Shown here piece by piece: positions 50,704 to 60,033 of a DNA stretch of 64,000 nucleotides; position 1 is the first letter of the stretch, and the number at the start of each line of letters is the position of its first letter. Source of the stretch: Firmicutes bacterium AM55-24TS (GTDB lineage Bacteria > Bacillota > Clostridia > UBA1381). Both the position numbers and the translations under genes were made by a program. The notes beneath the pieces were generated by a model. It worked only from the letters and a program-made list of their open reading frames with translations. It did no database searches and was not told where the DNA came from. The stretch is from assembly GCA_003460745.1 (NCBI GenBank), contig QTVU01000012.1, positions 1 to 64,000 of the forward strand, read 5' to 3'.

Positions 50704-51795
50704 ATGCTTACAAGACCTAATATATTCAATTATGCAAAAAAAGAGTTGTCGCAGGACGCAGTGATATGTTGGCTTTTGGAATGTTGTCATTCGGATGATG
50801 ATAAATACAGAAAGATAGGAATTGATTTTGTAAGATTTATACTTGATAATGAAAATATTAAAGAAAAGGATATAGAGCTTGAAAAAGACAGCCCGCGTAG
50901 TCAGTATAAGAATATGGATGTGTATGCAAATATTCGTGTCGGCAAAACAATAATACCTGTTATATTTGAGGATAAAACCGATACATTTTTACATGACAAT
51001 CAAGAAAGCAAATATATAGAAAAGATTGAAAAATTGAAAACGGGCAGTCTTTTTAACGATAACGGACTTTGTTGGAGAGAAAAAGCACAATATGTATTTT
51101 TTAAAACAGGATATGTTTTTGATTGGCAAAGAGAAGTGATTGAAAATTTGGATAAAAATATTAATGCGGAAGTTAAAAGTATATATATTGATGACATACT
51201 GAACTTTATTTCTAAGCATAAAGATAAGGATTTTATGCTTGCGGATTATTATAAGTATTTGTTGGACAGAAAAGTAAGTTTGGTCAATGGTATTGAAGAT
51301 AAATGCAACCGATATTTCAGAAAAATATTTGGTGAGAACAGATGGTTTCAATATAATCATCAAGGTTGGGCGGCAAAAAGATTGGGATATATAGAAGATA
51401 GGAATGAAAAAAACAGAATTTATTATGAAGTGAGAACAGGTACACGATCGAATAATGGTAAACAGTCATATGTGATAATTTTTCATCAATATCGAGATGA
51501 AAAATCAATTATCGGTAATGAAAAAGAAAAGGACAAGTTGAGAGAATGCAGAAAGAAATTTTTTGAAGATGACAGAGAGTTCGTTGAACAAATTATTAAT
51601 GAAAAAAACGAGATAGGGATAATTGAAGAAAAAACTGCAAAAAACGAAATGGCAAATCAAAGGAATTTATTTAAAGTGTTTATTGATGAAACAAATGAAG
51701 ATACAGTTTGTGAATTCTTTAGAGAGTTTGTAGAGAGATTTAACGTGCGGGCAACAGATACGCATAAAGATGAATATGTTATTTTTAGAGATTGA
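50704..51795 (+). CDS. PD-(D/E)XK nuclease superfamily protein (PDDEXK_4-like)
   Basis: A 363-residue cytoplasmic protein. The start, FNYAKKELSQDAVICWLLEC, is the signature of the PDDEXK_4 family. The metal site is visible as the Asp in KNMDVYANI and the E-x-K of IPVIFEDKTDT. The C-terminal half is family-specific and uncharacterised. The ATG follows AGGAGGAAT. Proteins of this family are often found with defence or mobile genes, but the target is unknown. Its promoter shares an operator-like repeat with the WYL regulator gene 85 bases downstream, which suggests common control. Confidence 0.82.
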   Translation: MLTRPNIFNYAKKELSQDAVICWLLECCHSDDDKYRKIGIDFVRFILDNENIKEKDIELEKDSPRSQYKNMDVYANIRVGKTIIPVIFEDKTDTFLHDNQESKYIEKIEKLKTGSLFNDNGLCWREKAQYVFFKTGYVFDWQREVIENLDKNINAEVKSIYIDDILNFISKHKDKDFMLADYYKYLLDRKVSLVNGIEDKCNRYFRKIFGENRWFQYNHQGWAAKRLGYIEDRNEKNRIYYEVRTGTRSNNGKQSYVIIFHQYRDEKSIIGNEKEKDKLRECRKKFFEDDREFVEQIINEKNEIGIIEEKTAKNEMANQRNLFKVFIDETNEDTVCEFFREFVERFNVRATDTHKDEYVIFRD

Positions 51796-51814
51796 TTTGT
51801 ATTGTGAATGAGAT

Positions 51815-51847
51815 GTACTAAAAAATGTACATTGTATGTTGTATAAT
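51815..51847 (+). promoter_or_regulatory. Promoter with GTAC-N8-GTAC operator (WYL gene)
   Basis: GTAC at 51815-51818 and 51827-51830 form TGTAC-N8-GTACA, and TATAAT starts 15 bases after the second half-site, exactly as at 50628-50660. Autoregulation by the WYL protein is the simplest reading. Confidence 0.65.
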
Positions 51848-51879
51848 AATTAAAGAATAAAATTTGAAAGGTGATTTTT

Positions 51880-52901
51880 ATGTATACAATACCGCCAAAG
51901 AAAATGGTTATCATAAATATTCTTGATATTCTGAAAAAGTATTCTGATATGGACCACCGTCTTACTCAAGCGCAGATAATTGAGATATTAAAAAAGAATA
52001 TTATATGGATGTTGACAGAAGAACCGTAAAAAGGAATTTGATGAATCTTTTAGATTTTGATTTTGGTATTGATTATACGGAAATTATAAAAAAGAATGAA
52101 AAGGGTGAAGAAATACCTATTTGTACGGATTGGTACATAACAAGAGAATTTGATGATTCTGAAATTCGACTTTTAATTGACAGCGTATTGTTTTCAAAAA
52201 CAATTCCGCAAAAGCAATGTAAAAAACTTATTGATAAATTAAAAGGATTATCAAATATTTATTTTGAGAAAAAAGTTAATCATATATGCAGTTTGCCGGA
52301 AATTCGTCCGGAGAACAAGGAGCTGTTTTATACGATTGATGTTCTTGACGAGGCAATTTCAAAAGGTAAAAAGGTGTCGTTTATATATAATTCATATGGC
52401 ACGGACAAAAAACTACATCCAAAACGTGAGCGTGAATATGTCATAAATCCGTATCAAATGGTGGCGACGAATGGAAGATATTATTTGATATGCAATTATG
52501 ATAAGTACGATACTTTATCAAATTATCGCATTGATAGAATAACCGGAATAAAAATGATGAATGAAAAAAGAAAATCGATTAATGAACTTAAAGAGGGTGA
52601 AATTAATCTTCCGAAACATATGGCAGAACATCTGTATATGTTTGCCGGTGAAAGCATACGAGTAAAGTTTAAAGCGAAAAATTATATTATTGACCAAATT
52701 ATAGATTGGTTTGGATTTGGACCGAAAATAACGAAACAAGATGAGGATACGTGTATGGTAGAAGTGGAAGTCAATGAGGAGGCATTTTTCCACTGGGCAA
52801 TGCAATACGGTTTGCATATCGAGGTGTTAGAGCCGACATCAATGCGCGAGCGGATAATGAGTGCAATAAAAGAATTAAATGATAAATATGTTACTCATTA
52901 A
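51880..52901 (+). CDS. WYL-domain transcriptional regulator, frameshifted
   Basis: About 340 residues. An N-terminal winged helix-turn-helix (KMVIINILDILKKY... DVDRRTVKRNL) is followed by a WYL domain (KKVSFIYNSYG, YVINPYQMVATNGRYYLICNYDKYDTLSNYRIDRI) and a C-terminal WCX-like extension. The frame breaks near 51993, where an A-run is one base short; restoring it gives KKEYYMDVDRRTVKRN. WYL regulators bind ligands or nucleic acids and often control defence genes. It lies between the nuclease gene and three leucine-rich-repeat genes, 44 bases before the first, so these may form one operon. The ATG follows GAAAGGTG. Confidence 0.85.
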
Positions 52902-52945
52902 GGATAACAGAAGAATAGTGATTAAAGGTTAAGGGGTGAGGCAAA

Positions 52946-54049
52946 ATGTCGGAATATAAATCAAGAATAAACATACAAGTAAAAAATGTTCCCGATTGGG
53001 AAAAGTTATTTGACATAAAGATGAAAGAAGAATGGGGACTTGGAGAAGATGCAAAAAAAGTTTTCAAAGTGCCGTATTCAAAAAAACAAACAGAATTTAT
53101 AAAAGCAGAAGATTGGTCTGTGGATTCTAAAAACTTGGAAGACTTAGTTGAAACTGTTGTCAAAACAATGGGCTATGAAAATTGTGCTGTTGTAGCTGAT
53201 ACAACGGAATGTAGTGGGATTGAGCAAAAGTGTGATTCGGTTGTGGCAATAGGTCGCCAATATATTATTCGCATATCTTATCCGAACGGTAATACGCTGA
53301 AAAGAGTAAATGTTTTCAATATTTACAACTATTTAAAAATCATAGATATTCATCTAAGCATAAAGGATATTGAATTTTTACGACAAATTTCCGAAAAATT
53401 TGCTTATGGTGACAATAATCAAACAGTTATTGTTATACCAAATGGCAGAATAATGATAAGACCGGAAGAATTTACGGGGAACTTTTTGTTGGAAAGTGTT
53501 ACTATTCCTGAAAGTGTAAAACATATTGGAGAACATGCTTTTGCAAATTGTAAAAACTTAAGTGAAGTAATAATTTCCGATAATGTATTTAATATTGATT
53601 GCGGTGCATTTAGTAACTGTGAGAGCTTGGGAGAAATTTTTATTCCAAACAGTGTAACAAATATCGGAGCGGATGCTTTTTATGGTTGCAAAAATTTGAA
53701 TAAAATAAATATTTCAAATAAGGTCGTAATCCTTGAAAAAGGTGTATTTAGCGGATGTGAAAATTTAAACGAAATAACTATTCCGTATGGCGTGATAAAT
53801 ATTGGTGACGGTGCATTTGAGGAATGTAAAAGTTTAAGAGAAGTAAGTATACCGGATAGTGTAGCAAGCATTGGAGATTATGCTTTTTGGAATTGTCAAA
53901 GCTTAAACCAAATAACTGTTTGGTCAAATGTGACAAGCATTGGATATTCTGCGTTTGATGGTTGCAAAAATCTTACGATAAGAGCATTCAAAGGCAGTTA
54001 TGCAGAGCGATATGCGTTGGAAAATGAGATACCATTTGAAGAAATATAA
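52946..54049 (+). CDS. BspA-type leucine-rich-repeat protein 1
   Basis: A 367-residue protein without a signal peptide. The first 165 residues are a domain shared with the next two genes (starts EYKSRINIQVKN, WEKLFDIKMKEEWGL) and unknown to me. The rest is about eight LRR_5 repeats of 23 residues (LxEVxIPxSVxxIGExAFxxCKN) and a cap ending GSYAERYALENEIPFEEI. BspA-type repeats usually mediate protein binding, often at the surface; absence of a secretion signal here points to an intracellular role. GGGGTGAGG precedes the ATG. Confidence 0.85.
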   Translation: MSEYKSRINIQVKNVPDWEKLFDIKMKEEWGLGEDAKKVFKVPYSKKQTEFIKAEDWSVDSKNLEDLVETVVKTMGYENCAVVADTTECSGIEQKCDSVVAIGRQYIIRISYPNGNTLKRVNVFNIYNYLKIIDIHLSIKDIEFLRQISEKFAYGDNNQTVIVIPNGRIMIRPEEFTGNFLLESVTIPESVKHIGEHAFANCKNLSEVIISDNVFNIDCGAFSNCESLGEIFIPNSVTNIGADAFYGCKNLNKINISNKVVILEKGVFSGCENLNEITIPYGVINIGDGAFEECKSLREVSIPDSVASIGDYAFWNCQSLNQITVWSNVTSIGYSAFDGCKNLTIRAFKGSYAERYALENEIPFEEI

Positions 54050-54085
54050 CGTTCAGATTATAGACAAAATCAAGGAGTGAGACAA

Positions 54086-55660
54086 ATGCCGGAATATAAA
54101 TCAAGAATAAATGTAAGGGTACGCATAGATCAACAAGATTGGAAAAAGTTAGCTGATATTAAAACAAAAGAAGAATGGAAACTGGATGAAAGTGTGGAAG
54201 AGATTTTTATAATAGCAAGAGGCGGATTTATAAAGACGGATGACTGGTCTGTTGACCCTAAAACTTTGGAGGATTTGGTTAAAACTTTTGCTGAAATTGC
54301 GGGTTATGAAAAGTGCGTTATTATAGCTGATGTGGTAGAACAGAATGTAGAAAATCCGTCCGGTACTTCTTTTTTAGCATTGGGCAATCAAAATTTTATT
54401 AGCATATCTTATTTGAATAGCGATAAATTAAATGAAACAAATATTTCTGATGTTTGCGAATATTTAAAACAAATAGATTTTGAACTGAGTCCAAATGATA
54501 TTTATTATTTAAGACAAAATTTTGACGAATTTACTTATGATGATACAAACGGAATAGACGTTGTTATTCCTGAAGGAAGGAATGAGATAATAGAACGAGA
54601 ATTTGAAGGGGATATTTTAGTTAAAAGTGTTGTTATTCCTGATAGTGTAAAAAGTATAGGACCACGGGCGTTTTACGATTGCCCGATACTAAATAAAGTA
54701 AACATACCGCATGGTATAACGGAAATAGGGTGGTTTGTATTTCATGGTTGTAAAAATTTAAAAGAAATGGTTATACCGGACAGTGTAAAAAGAATTGGAG
54801 ATTGTGCGTTTTATGACTGTAAAAATTTAGAAGAAATAGTTATACCCGACAGTGTAGAAAGTATCGGAGATGGTGCATTTAGGGGTTGTATAAATTTAAA
54901 AGAAATAGATATACCGAATAGTATAAAAAGTATTGAAGAATGTGCTTTTTTGGAGTGTATAAATCTAAAAGAAATAACCATACCATACGGTGTGCCAAGT
55001 ATCGGTGAATTAACATTTTATGGTTGCAGAAATTTAAAAGAAATAGTTATACCGGATAGTGTAAAAAGCATAGGAGAACAGGCTTTTTGGGGGTGTAAAA
55101 ATTTAAAAGAAATAACCATACCATATGGCGTGCCCAGTATCGGTAAATCAACGTTTAGGGGTTGTAAAAAATTAAAAGAAATAGTTATACCGGATAGTGT
55201 AAAAAGCATTGGAGAGTGTGCGTTTTTTGATTGTATAAATTTAAAAGAAATAACCATACCATACGGTGTGCCAAGTATCAGTGAATCAACGTTTAGTGGT
55301 TGTGAAAAATTAAAAGAAATAGTTATACCGGATAGTGTAAAAAGCATTGGAGATCAGGCTTTTTGGGGTTGTGTAATAAAAGAAATAGTTATACCGGACA
55401 GTATAGAAAGTATCGGAGATGGTGCTTTTAGTGAGTGTAAATATTTAAAAGAAATAGTTATATCGGACAGCGTGAAAAGTATTGGAGATTATGCGTTTTA
55501 TCGTTGCAAAGATCTAAAAGAAATAGTTATACCGGATAGTGTAAAAAATATTGGTGATTCTGCGTTTGAAGACTGCGAAAATCTTACGATAAGAGCACAC
55601 AAAGGCAGTTATGCGGAACAATATACGTTGGAAAATGATATACCGTTTGAAGAAATATAA
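54086..55660 (+). CDS. BspA-type leucine-rich-repeat protein 2
   Basis: A 524-residue paralogue of the preceding protein with the same N-terminal domain (EYKSRINVRVRI, EEWKLDE) and about fifteen 23-residue LRR_5 repeats of the LKEIVIPDSVKSIG type. Several repeats are nearly identical in DNA, with ATAGTTATACCGGATAGTGT recurring, which allows repeat gain and loss by recombination. No signal peptide is seen. The ATG at 54086 is preferred because GGAGTGAGACAA before it copies the arrangement of the neighbouring gene. Confidence 0.85.
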   Translation: MPEYKSRINVRVRIDQQDWKKLADIKTKEEWKLDESVEEIFIIARGGFIKTDDWSVDPKTLEDLVKTFAEIAGYEKCVIIADVVEQNVENPSGTSFLALGNQNFISISYLNSDKLNETNISDVCEYLKQIDFELSPNDIYYLRQNFDEFTYDDTNGIDVVIPEGRNEIIEREFEGDILVKSVVIPDSVKSIGPRAFYDCPILNKVNIPHGITEIGWFVFHGCKNLKEMVIPDSVKRIGDCAFYDCKNLEEIVIPDSVESIGDGAFRGCINLKEIDIPNSIKSIEECAFLECINLKEITIPYGVPSIGELTFYGCRNLKEIVIPDSVKSIGEQAFWGCKNLKEITIPYGVPSIGKSTFRGCKKLKEIVIPDSVKSIGECAFFDCINLKEITIPYGVPSISESTFSGCEKLKEIVIPDSVKSIGDQAFWGCVIKEIVIPDSIESIGDGAFSECKYLKEIVISDSVKSIGDYAFYRCKDLKEIVIPDSVKNIGDSAFEDCENLTIRAHKGSYAEQYTLENDIPFEEI

Positions 55661-55706
55661 AAATACTTAAATGATACTGATATTACGAAATCGAGGAGTA
55701 AGAAAA

Positions 55707-56059
55707 ATGTCGCAATTCAAATCAAGAATAAATATAAAAATAGAAAAAATTTGTGATTGGGCTAAGTTGCTCGATATTAAAATAAAAGAAGAATGGAAAC
55801 TGGACAAGAATTTGCAGGGGATATTTCAGTGGAAAGTGTTGTTATTCCTGACGGCGTAATAAGTATAGGCGAACGTGCGTTTGAAGATTGCCCGATGCTT
55901 AATGAAGTAGTTATTCCGAATAGCGTAACAAGTATAGGTGAACATGCGTTTGACGGTTGCAGATATATTAGTATAAGGGTACATAAAGGTAGTTATGCGG
56001 AACAATATGCAAAAGAAAATAAAATACATAGTATGGGATTTAAAGAAGATTACAATTAA
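55707..56059 (+). pseudogene. Truncated leucine-rich-repeat paralogue 3
   Basis: It starts like its neighbours (SQFKSRINIKIEKI, EEWKLDK) after GAGGAGTAAG. It then jumps, with a frame change, straight to the segment just before the repeats ([17 protein letters not shown]). About 120 residues of the N-terminal domain are therefore missing, and only two repeats and the [11 protein letters not shown] cap remain. This is a real internal deletion, probably by recombination between paralogues. Confidence 0.8.
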
Positions 56060-56127
56060 AATACACAGTTCCGATAAACTGTTTGAAAAATTACAGCACA
56101 CGTTAGTGAGATAAAATGTGACTAAAT

Positions 56128-56160
56128 AAAGACAAGCTAATAAAGCTTGTCTTTATTTAT
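56128..56160 (+). terminator. Intrinsic terminator after the LRR genes
   Basis: AAAGACAAGCT and AGCTTGTCTTT form a stem with a short AT loop, followed by ATTTATTGTT. It closes the WYL-LRR transcription unit. Confidence 0.85.
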
Positions 56161-56208
56161 TGTTATATTAGATTACAATATATCATTTTTATTTTGTGTT
56201 GTGTATGA

Positions 56209-56751
56209 CTTTATGAGCATTTAAACAAATCAATAGGGGAGAAAATCAATAGCCATATCCCTAATGCCGTCCCTACGGCAGAGGGAGCGATTGAGATAGC
56301 GATTACGGAAACACCATTTACAATTCACGGAAGTAAAAGCCTTGTTTTAGGTTATGGTAAAATCGGAAAAATATTATCAAAGGATTTATATGCCTTGGGT
56401 GCTCAAACATATGTGGAGGCACGAAAATATGCCGATCTTGCTATGATTGAGGGACATGGATATGAGCCGTTGCCGCTTGACAACTTAAAAGACCACATAC
56501 ACGAATTTGATATAATTTTCAACACTATACCTTCGCTGATTTTGGACGATGAAATTTTAACAAAAGTCAAAAAAGACGCTCTTATTATCGACCTTGCCTC
56601 AAAACCGGGGGGAATTGATTTTGACGCCGCAAAAGCATACGGTTTAAAAGTAATTTGGGCGTTGTCGTTACCGGGTAAAATTGCTCCCGTTTCGTCCGGA
56701 GCAATTATCAAAGACACGATTATGAATATTATCAAAGAATTGGGGGTGTAA
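56209..56751 (+). pseudogene. dpaA: Dipicolinate synthase subunit A, N-terminally truncated
   Basis: The reading frame after the in-frame TGA at 56206 encodes only the C-terminal 180 residues of DpaA: NAVPTAEGAIEIAITETPF, then the nucleotide-binding GSKSLVLGYGKIGK and SLPGKIAPVSSGAII. The normal 100 or more N-terminal residues are absent, and no start codon with a ribosome site precedes the fragment. Dipicolinate synthase makes the spore-core solute dipicolinate. The intact dpaB follows three bases downstream. The breakpoint lies just after the terminator of the LRR unit, so the island's edge may have cut the gene. Confidence 0.85.
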
Positions 56752-56754
56752 TAA

Positions 56755-57336
56755 ATGGATTGGGAAAATAAAACCATTGGTTTTGCAATGTGCGGTTCAT
56801 TCTGCACTTTCAAAAAAGCAATGGGGGTACTTGAAAAGCTCACGCAAACCGGTGCGAATGTTATACCTATTATGAGTGAGATGTCTTACAACACCGACAC
56901 GCGATTTGGCAAAGCAGAAGATTTTCGTACCAACATAACAAATCTAACCGGCAACAACATTATACGCTGTGTTAAAGATGCAGAGCCGATTGGACCGAAA
57001 AACTTACTCGACCTACTTGTCGTACTGCCATGCACGGGCAACACTCTTGCAAAAATTGCAAACGGAATTGCCGACACATCTGTTACCATGGCAGTAAAAG
57101 CGCATTTAAGAAATCAAAAGCCTGTACTTTTAGCAGTATCCACCAACGACGGACTCGGTACTGCCGCTAAAAATATAGGAACACTTCTAAACTGCAAAAA
57201 TCTATATTTTCTGCCTTTCTCACAAGATGACTACATAAAAAAGCCGAACTCACTTGTAGCCGACTTTGAAAAATTACCCGACGCGGCAATCGCCGCCTTT
57301 GAGGGCAGACAGCTCCAGCCTGTGCTGGGCTTTTAA
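56755..57336 (+). CDS. dpaB: Dipicolinate synthase subunit B
   Basis: A 193-residue flavoprotein-like subunit of dipicolinate synthase, used late in sporulation in the mother cell. Conserved segments are IGFAMCGSFCTFKKA, PCTGNTLAKIANGIADT and PVLLAVSTNDGLG. It is complete, with a start three bases after dpaA in GTGTAATAAATG. With dpaA truncated, the enzyme would lack its catalytic partner unless another copy exists. Confidence 0.92.
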   Translation: MDWENKTIGFAMCGSFCTFKKAMGVLEKLTQTGANVIPIMSEMSYNTDTRFGKAEDFRTNITNLTGNNIIRCVKDAEPIGPKNLLDLLVVLPCTGNTLAKIANGIADTSVTMAVKAHLRNQKPVLLAVSTNDGLGTAAKNIGTLLNCKNLYFLPFSQDDYIKKPNSLVADFEKLPDAAIAAFEGRQLQPVLGF

Positions 57337-57357
57337 TATAGATTCCGTATGACAAAG

Positions 57358-57390
57358 AATACCGACTTCTGTTTGAAGTCGGTATTTTAA
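57358..57390 (+). terminator. Bidirectional terminator
   Basis: AATACCGACTTC and GAAGTCGGTATT form a 12-bp stem followed by TT-rich sequence. It sits between the convergent dpaB and HPt genes. The same stem sequence recurs after the phosphoketolase gene at 60879-60906. Confidence 0.88.
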
Positions 57391-57391
57391 A

Positions 57392-57739
57392 TTAATCAAT
57401 TTCTTTGATTTTTGCAATCAGATCCGTATACAGTCTTTCAACTGCATTATACAATTCGTCACAATTATCAATGACCCTGCTTCTGAGTTTTTCTGTAAGT
57501 TCATAGCTTGCCTCATACAGTCTTTCAAAGCCCAAATTTGAGCAAACACCTTTTAGCGTATGTACCGCACAAAAAGCTTTTTCGGCGTCATTTTCATTTA
57601 AGCCGTCTGTCAAGTCATTAAAGGATGGATCTTCAGGAAACTTAAAAACAAACTTTTTAATCATATCTTCATCACAAAGTCTTTTGATAACGTCTTTATA
57701 ATCTGAATCAATTTGCTCATAAAACTCTTTTAATGTCAT
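57392..57739 (-). CDS. HPt phosphotransfer protein
   Basis: A 115-residue helical protein with the phospho-accepting H60 in CAVHTLKGVCSNLGF, the signature of histidine phosphotransfer domains. It lies 18 bases downstream of the receiver-containing GGDEF protein on the same strand, so it probably exchanges phosphate with that receiver. The sensor kinase that feeds it is not in the window. Confidence 0.9.
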   Translation of the reverse strand: MTLKEFYEQIDSDYKDVIKRLCDEDMIKKFVFKFPEDPSFNDLTDGLNENDAEKAFCAVHTLKGVCSNLGFERLYEASYELTEKLRSRVIDNCDELYNAVERLYTDLIAKIKEID

Positions 57740-57757
57740 CTGTTTTTCTCCTTTGTT

Positions 57758-59773
57758 TTACAGTGTATTTATGTTCATATCTCGTTCTATTTCCTGAATA
57801 GTTTTTTTATACGTTTCCTTTTTCACAGAACCACTGCCGTCAAGTTCGGTTTTTATTCTGTCTTGAATTTCAACCAAACATTCCAAAAGCAATGGATTAA
57901 ATGCACCACATTCGCCGTTTAAAATCATTTCCATAGCCTTTTCATGTGAAAATGCTTTCTTATATACACGCTCACTCACAAGTTCGTCATATACATCTGC
58001 TATTGAAACAATTTGAGCCGATATAGGAATTTTATCACCCTTCAAGCCGTCGGGATAACCCTTACCGTCATATCGTTCGTGATGCCAACGGACTATCTCA
58101 CAAGCCGTTTTTACCAACGGTTCGTCTTGATACAATTCAAGATTTTTCAGCATTTTCTCACCTATCACGGTATGTTCTTTCATAATCTCATATTCTTCTT
58201 TTGTAAACTTGCCGGGTTTATTCAATATTTCTTCCGGAATACCGATTTTTCCTATATCATGAAGTACCGAACCATTTGTTATATAAAAACGTTCCGACCA
58301 TGAAAGATAATACTTATCCGTCTTTTGAACAATTTTTTCCAAAAGCATTCCGGTCAGTGTGCTTATATTTCTGACGTGCATACCGCTATCACTGTTTCTG
58401 AATTCAACGATTTGGCTCAGTATGCCTATCATCATTTTATTGTTTTTCTCTTTTTCATAAACTTGATCGGTTATCAAATTTATAAGCCGTCTTTGTTTAG
58501 CGTACAATTTTATAGTGTTTAAAACACGCTGATAAACAATCTTTGCGTCAAACGGTCTGCTTATATAATCCGACACACCCATTTCATATGCACGTCTTAT
58601 ATATTGATTAGAATCTTCGCTTGAAATCAGAATTACAGGAATATCTTCAATCCAATTATTGTTATTCATATAATTAAGCACTTCAAAACCGTCCATACCC
58701 GGCATAACAATATCAAGCAAAATAATATCTATACCGGTGCCGTACTTTTCGATTATTTCAAGACATTCTTCGCCGCTTGCCGCATTGATGATCTCATAAT
58801 CCGATTTCAGTATTTCCGTCAAAATCATTCTGTTCATATATGAATCGTCAACCACAAGCACGCGTTGTCGGTCTTTTACTTCTGATTCATTGTCAATGAC
58901 GCCAAACTCATTTTCTTCGGTTACAACCATACCTTTTTGTTGGCTTTTTGCCTGCAACATCAACTTATCGGCACGGTACATAGCCGATTCAATCGTTTCG
59001 TTATGAGTCATAACTCCGCCTATGCTGACAGACAAACGTATTTTTGAATATCCGTCAACCTTAGCCTCTTTGATTCTTGTTCGTATCTGTTGAAGTTTTT
59101 TATTAAAGATATTGGTATGTATACCCGGGAGCACAAGTAAAAATTCATCTCCGCCAAGACGAATAATCTTATCTGAACTTCTTATACATTTTTTGATTGC
59201 GCTGACGATCGTTTCAAGTGCCATATCTCCTGCGTTGTGACCGTAGGAATCATTATAAAGTTTGAAATCGTCTAAATCAATCATTGCCACACCGGCATTT
59301 TCATTCAAATCTTTAATATTATCTTCATAATAACGTCTGTTGTAAACACCTGTCAGAGGGTCGCGATAAAGTTCGTTTTTGTAACCGGTTAAGTTATTCA
59401 TTAGAATTCTTCTGCCATCGTTATCTATAAGATTTTCATTGTCGAGACGGTGTATCATTTCCATAACGCAAGGTACTCCGTCAATCTCCAAATACTTTGC
59501 AATTATTTGATATACATCATTTTCTAAACATTCAAGCTTTGTATATTGCTTTTTTTGGGTCAAAGCTTTTTCGGACACACAGTTTTCACATTGCTTGTCC
59601 TTGTTCCAAAAATCATAACATCTGCACATATTCTCATTAAGTTCCGGTTCTTGACCGCATTTCATTCTGCGAATATCTGTGGATTTTATAATTCGTACAA
59701 CATCAAAAACTTCTCTGTAAATTTTCATTTTTTCTTCAGCCTGTTTAGTTGTCAATTTTATATTTGAATCCAT
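57758..59773 (-). CDS. GGDEF-receiver-HD-GYP cyclic di-GMP signalling protein
   Basis: A 671-residue cytoplasmic protein that can in principle make and degrade cyclic di-GMP. The N-terminal domain (about 1-125) contains a cysteine cluster, CRCYDFW and CENC, that might sense redox or bind metal. The GGDEF domain (about 135-285) has an intact RLGGDEF site and the RSSD inhibitory site five residues before it. A receiver (about 308-430) has VVDD, phosphoacceptor in LLDIVMPGMDG and Lys/Arg region SRPFD. The HD-GYP domain (about 455-630) has HDIGKIGIP and HHERYDGKGYP. All catalytic motifs look intact. The HPt gene follows. Confidence 0.93.
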   Translation of the reverse strand: MDSNIKLTTKQAEEKMKIYREVFDVVRIIKSTDIRRMKCGQEPELNENMCRCYDFWNKDKQCENCVSEKALTQKKQYTKLECLENDVYQIIAKYLEIDGVPCVMEMIHRLDNENLIDNDGRRILMNNLTGYKNELYRDPLTGVYNRRYYEDNIKDLNENAGVAMIDLDDFKLYNDSYGHNAGDMALETIVSAIKKCIRSSDKIIRLGGDEFLLVLPGIHTNIFNKKLQQIRTRIKEAKVDGYSKIRLSVSIGGVMTHNETIESAMYRADKLMLQAKSQQKGMVVTEENEFGVIDNESEVKDRQRVLVVDDSYMNRMILTEILKSDYEIINAASGEECLEIIEKYGTGIDIILLDIVMPGMDGFEVLNYMNNNNWIEDIPVILISSEDSNQYIRRAYEMGVSDYISRPFDAKIVYQRVLNTIKLYAKQRRLINLITDQVYEKEKNNKMMIGILSQIVEFRNSDSGMHVRNISTLTGMLLEKIVQKTDKYYLSWSERFYITNGSVLHDIGKIGIPEEILNKPGKFTKEEYEIMKEHTVIGEKMLKNLELYQDEPLVKTACEIVRWHHERYDGKGYPDGLKGDKIPISAQIVSIADVYDELVSERVYKKAFSHEKAMEMILNGECGAFNPLLLECLVEIQDRIKTELDGSGSVKKETYKKTIQEIERDMNINTL

Positions 59774-59976
59774 TAATTTACCTCCTCATTATAATATCAA
59801 ACTAAACAATAACAAAATATACCAATTTAGGCTAAGTGCTTTTGTAAAATTAATCCTTTTTATGGAATTTAAAATTTTTTTCGCTACTTTATTGTATAAT
59901 ATTATACGAAAAAAGTCAACATTTATAACTGCATTTATCGCCGTCTTTTGAACTTTTATGCGATTTTGCATAAAAA

Positions 59977-60014
59977 TATGCACCTCCAAAAGTGTCTAAC
60001 TTTTGGGGTGCATA
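59977..60014 (-). terminator. Terminator palindrome after fic
   Basis: TATGCACCTCCAAAAG pairs with CTTTTGGGGTGCATA. On the minus strand ATTTTTATG follows, so it ends the fic transcript. Its core, GTCTAACTTTTGG, is the one seen in the palindromes at 1467 and 50529. Confidence 0.75.
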
Positions 60015-60033
60015 TCAGTAATCGCTTTTTGAT

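Noticed and set aside
54600..55600. CRISPR-like array of regular repeats
   Set aside because: The repeats are about 69 bases, lie in frame and encode 23-residue leucine-rich repeats without unique spacers.
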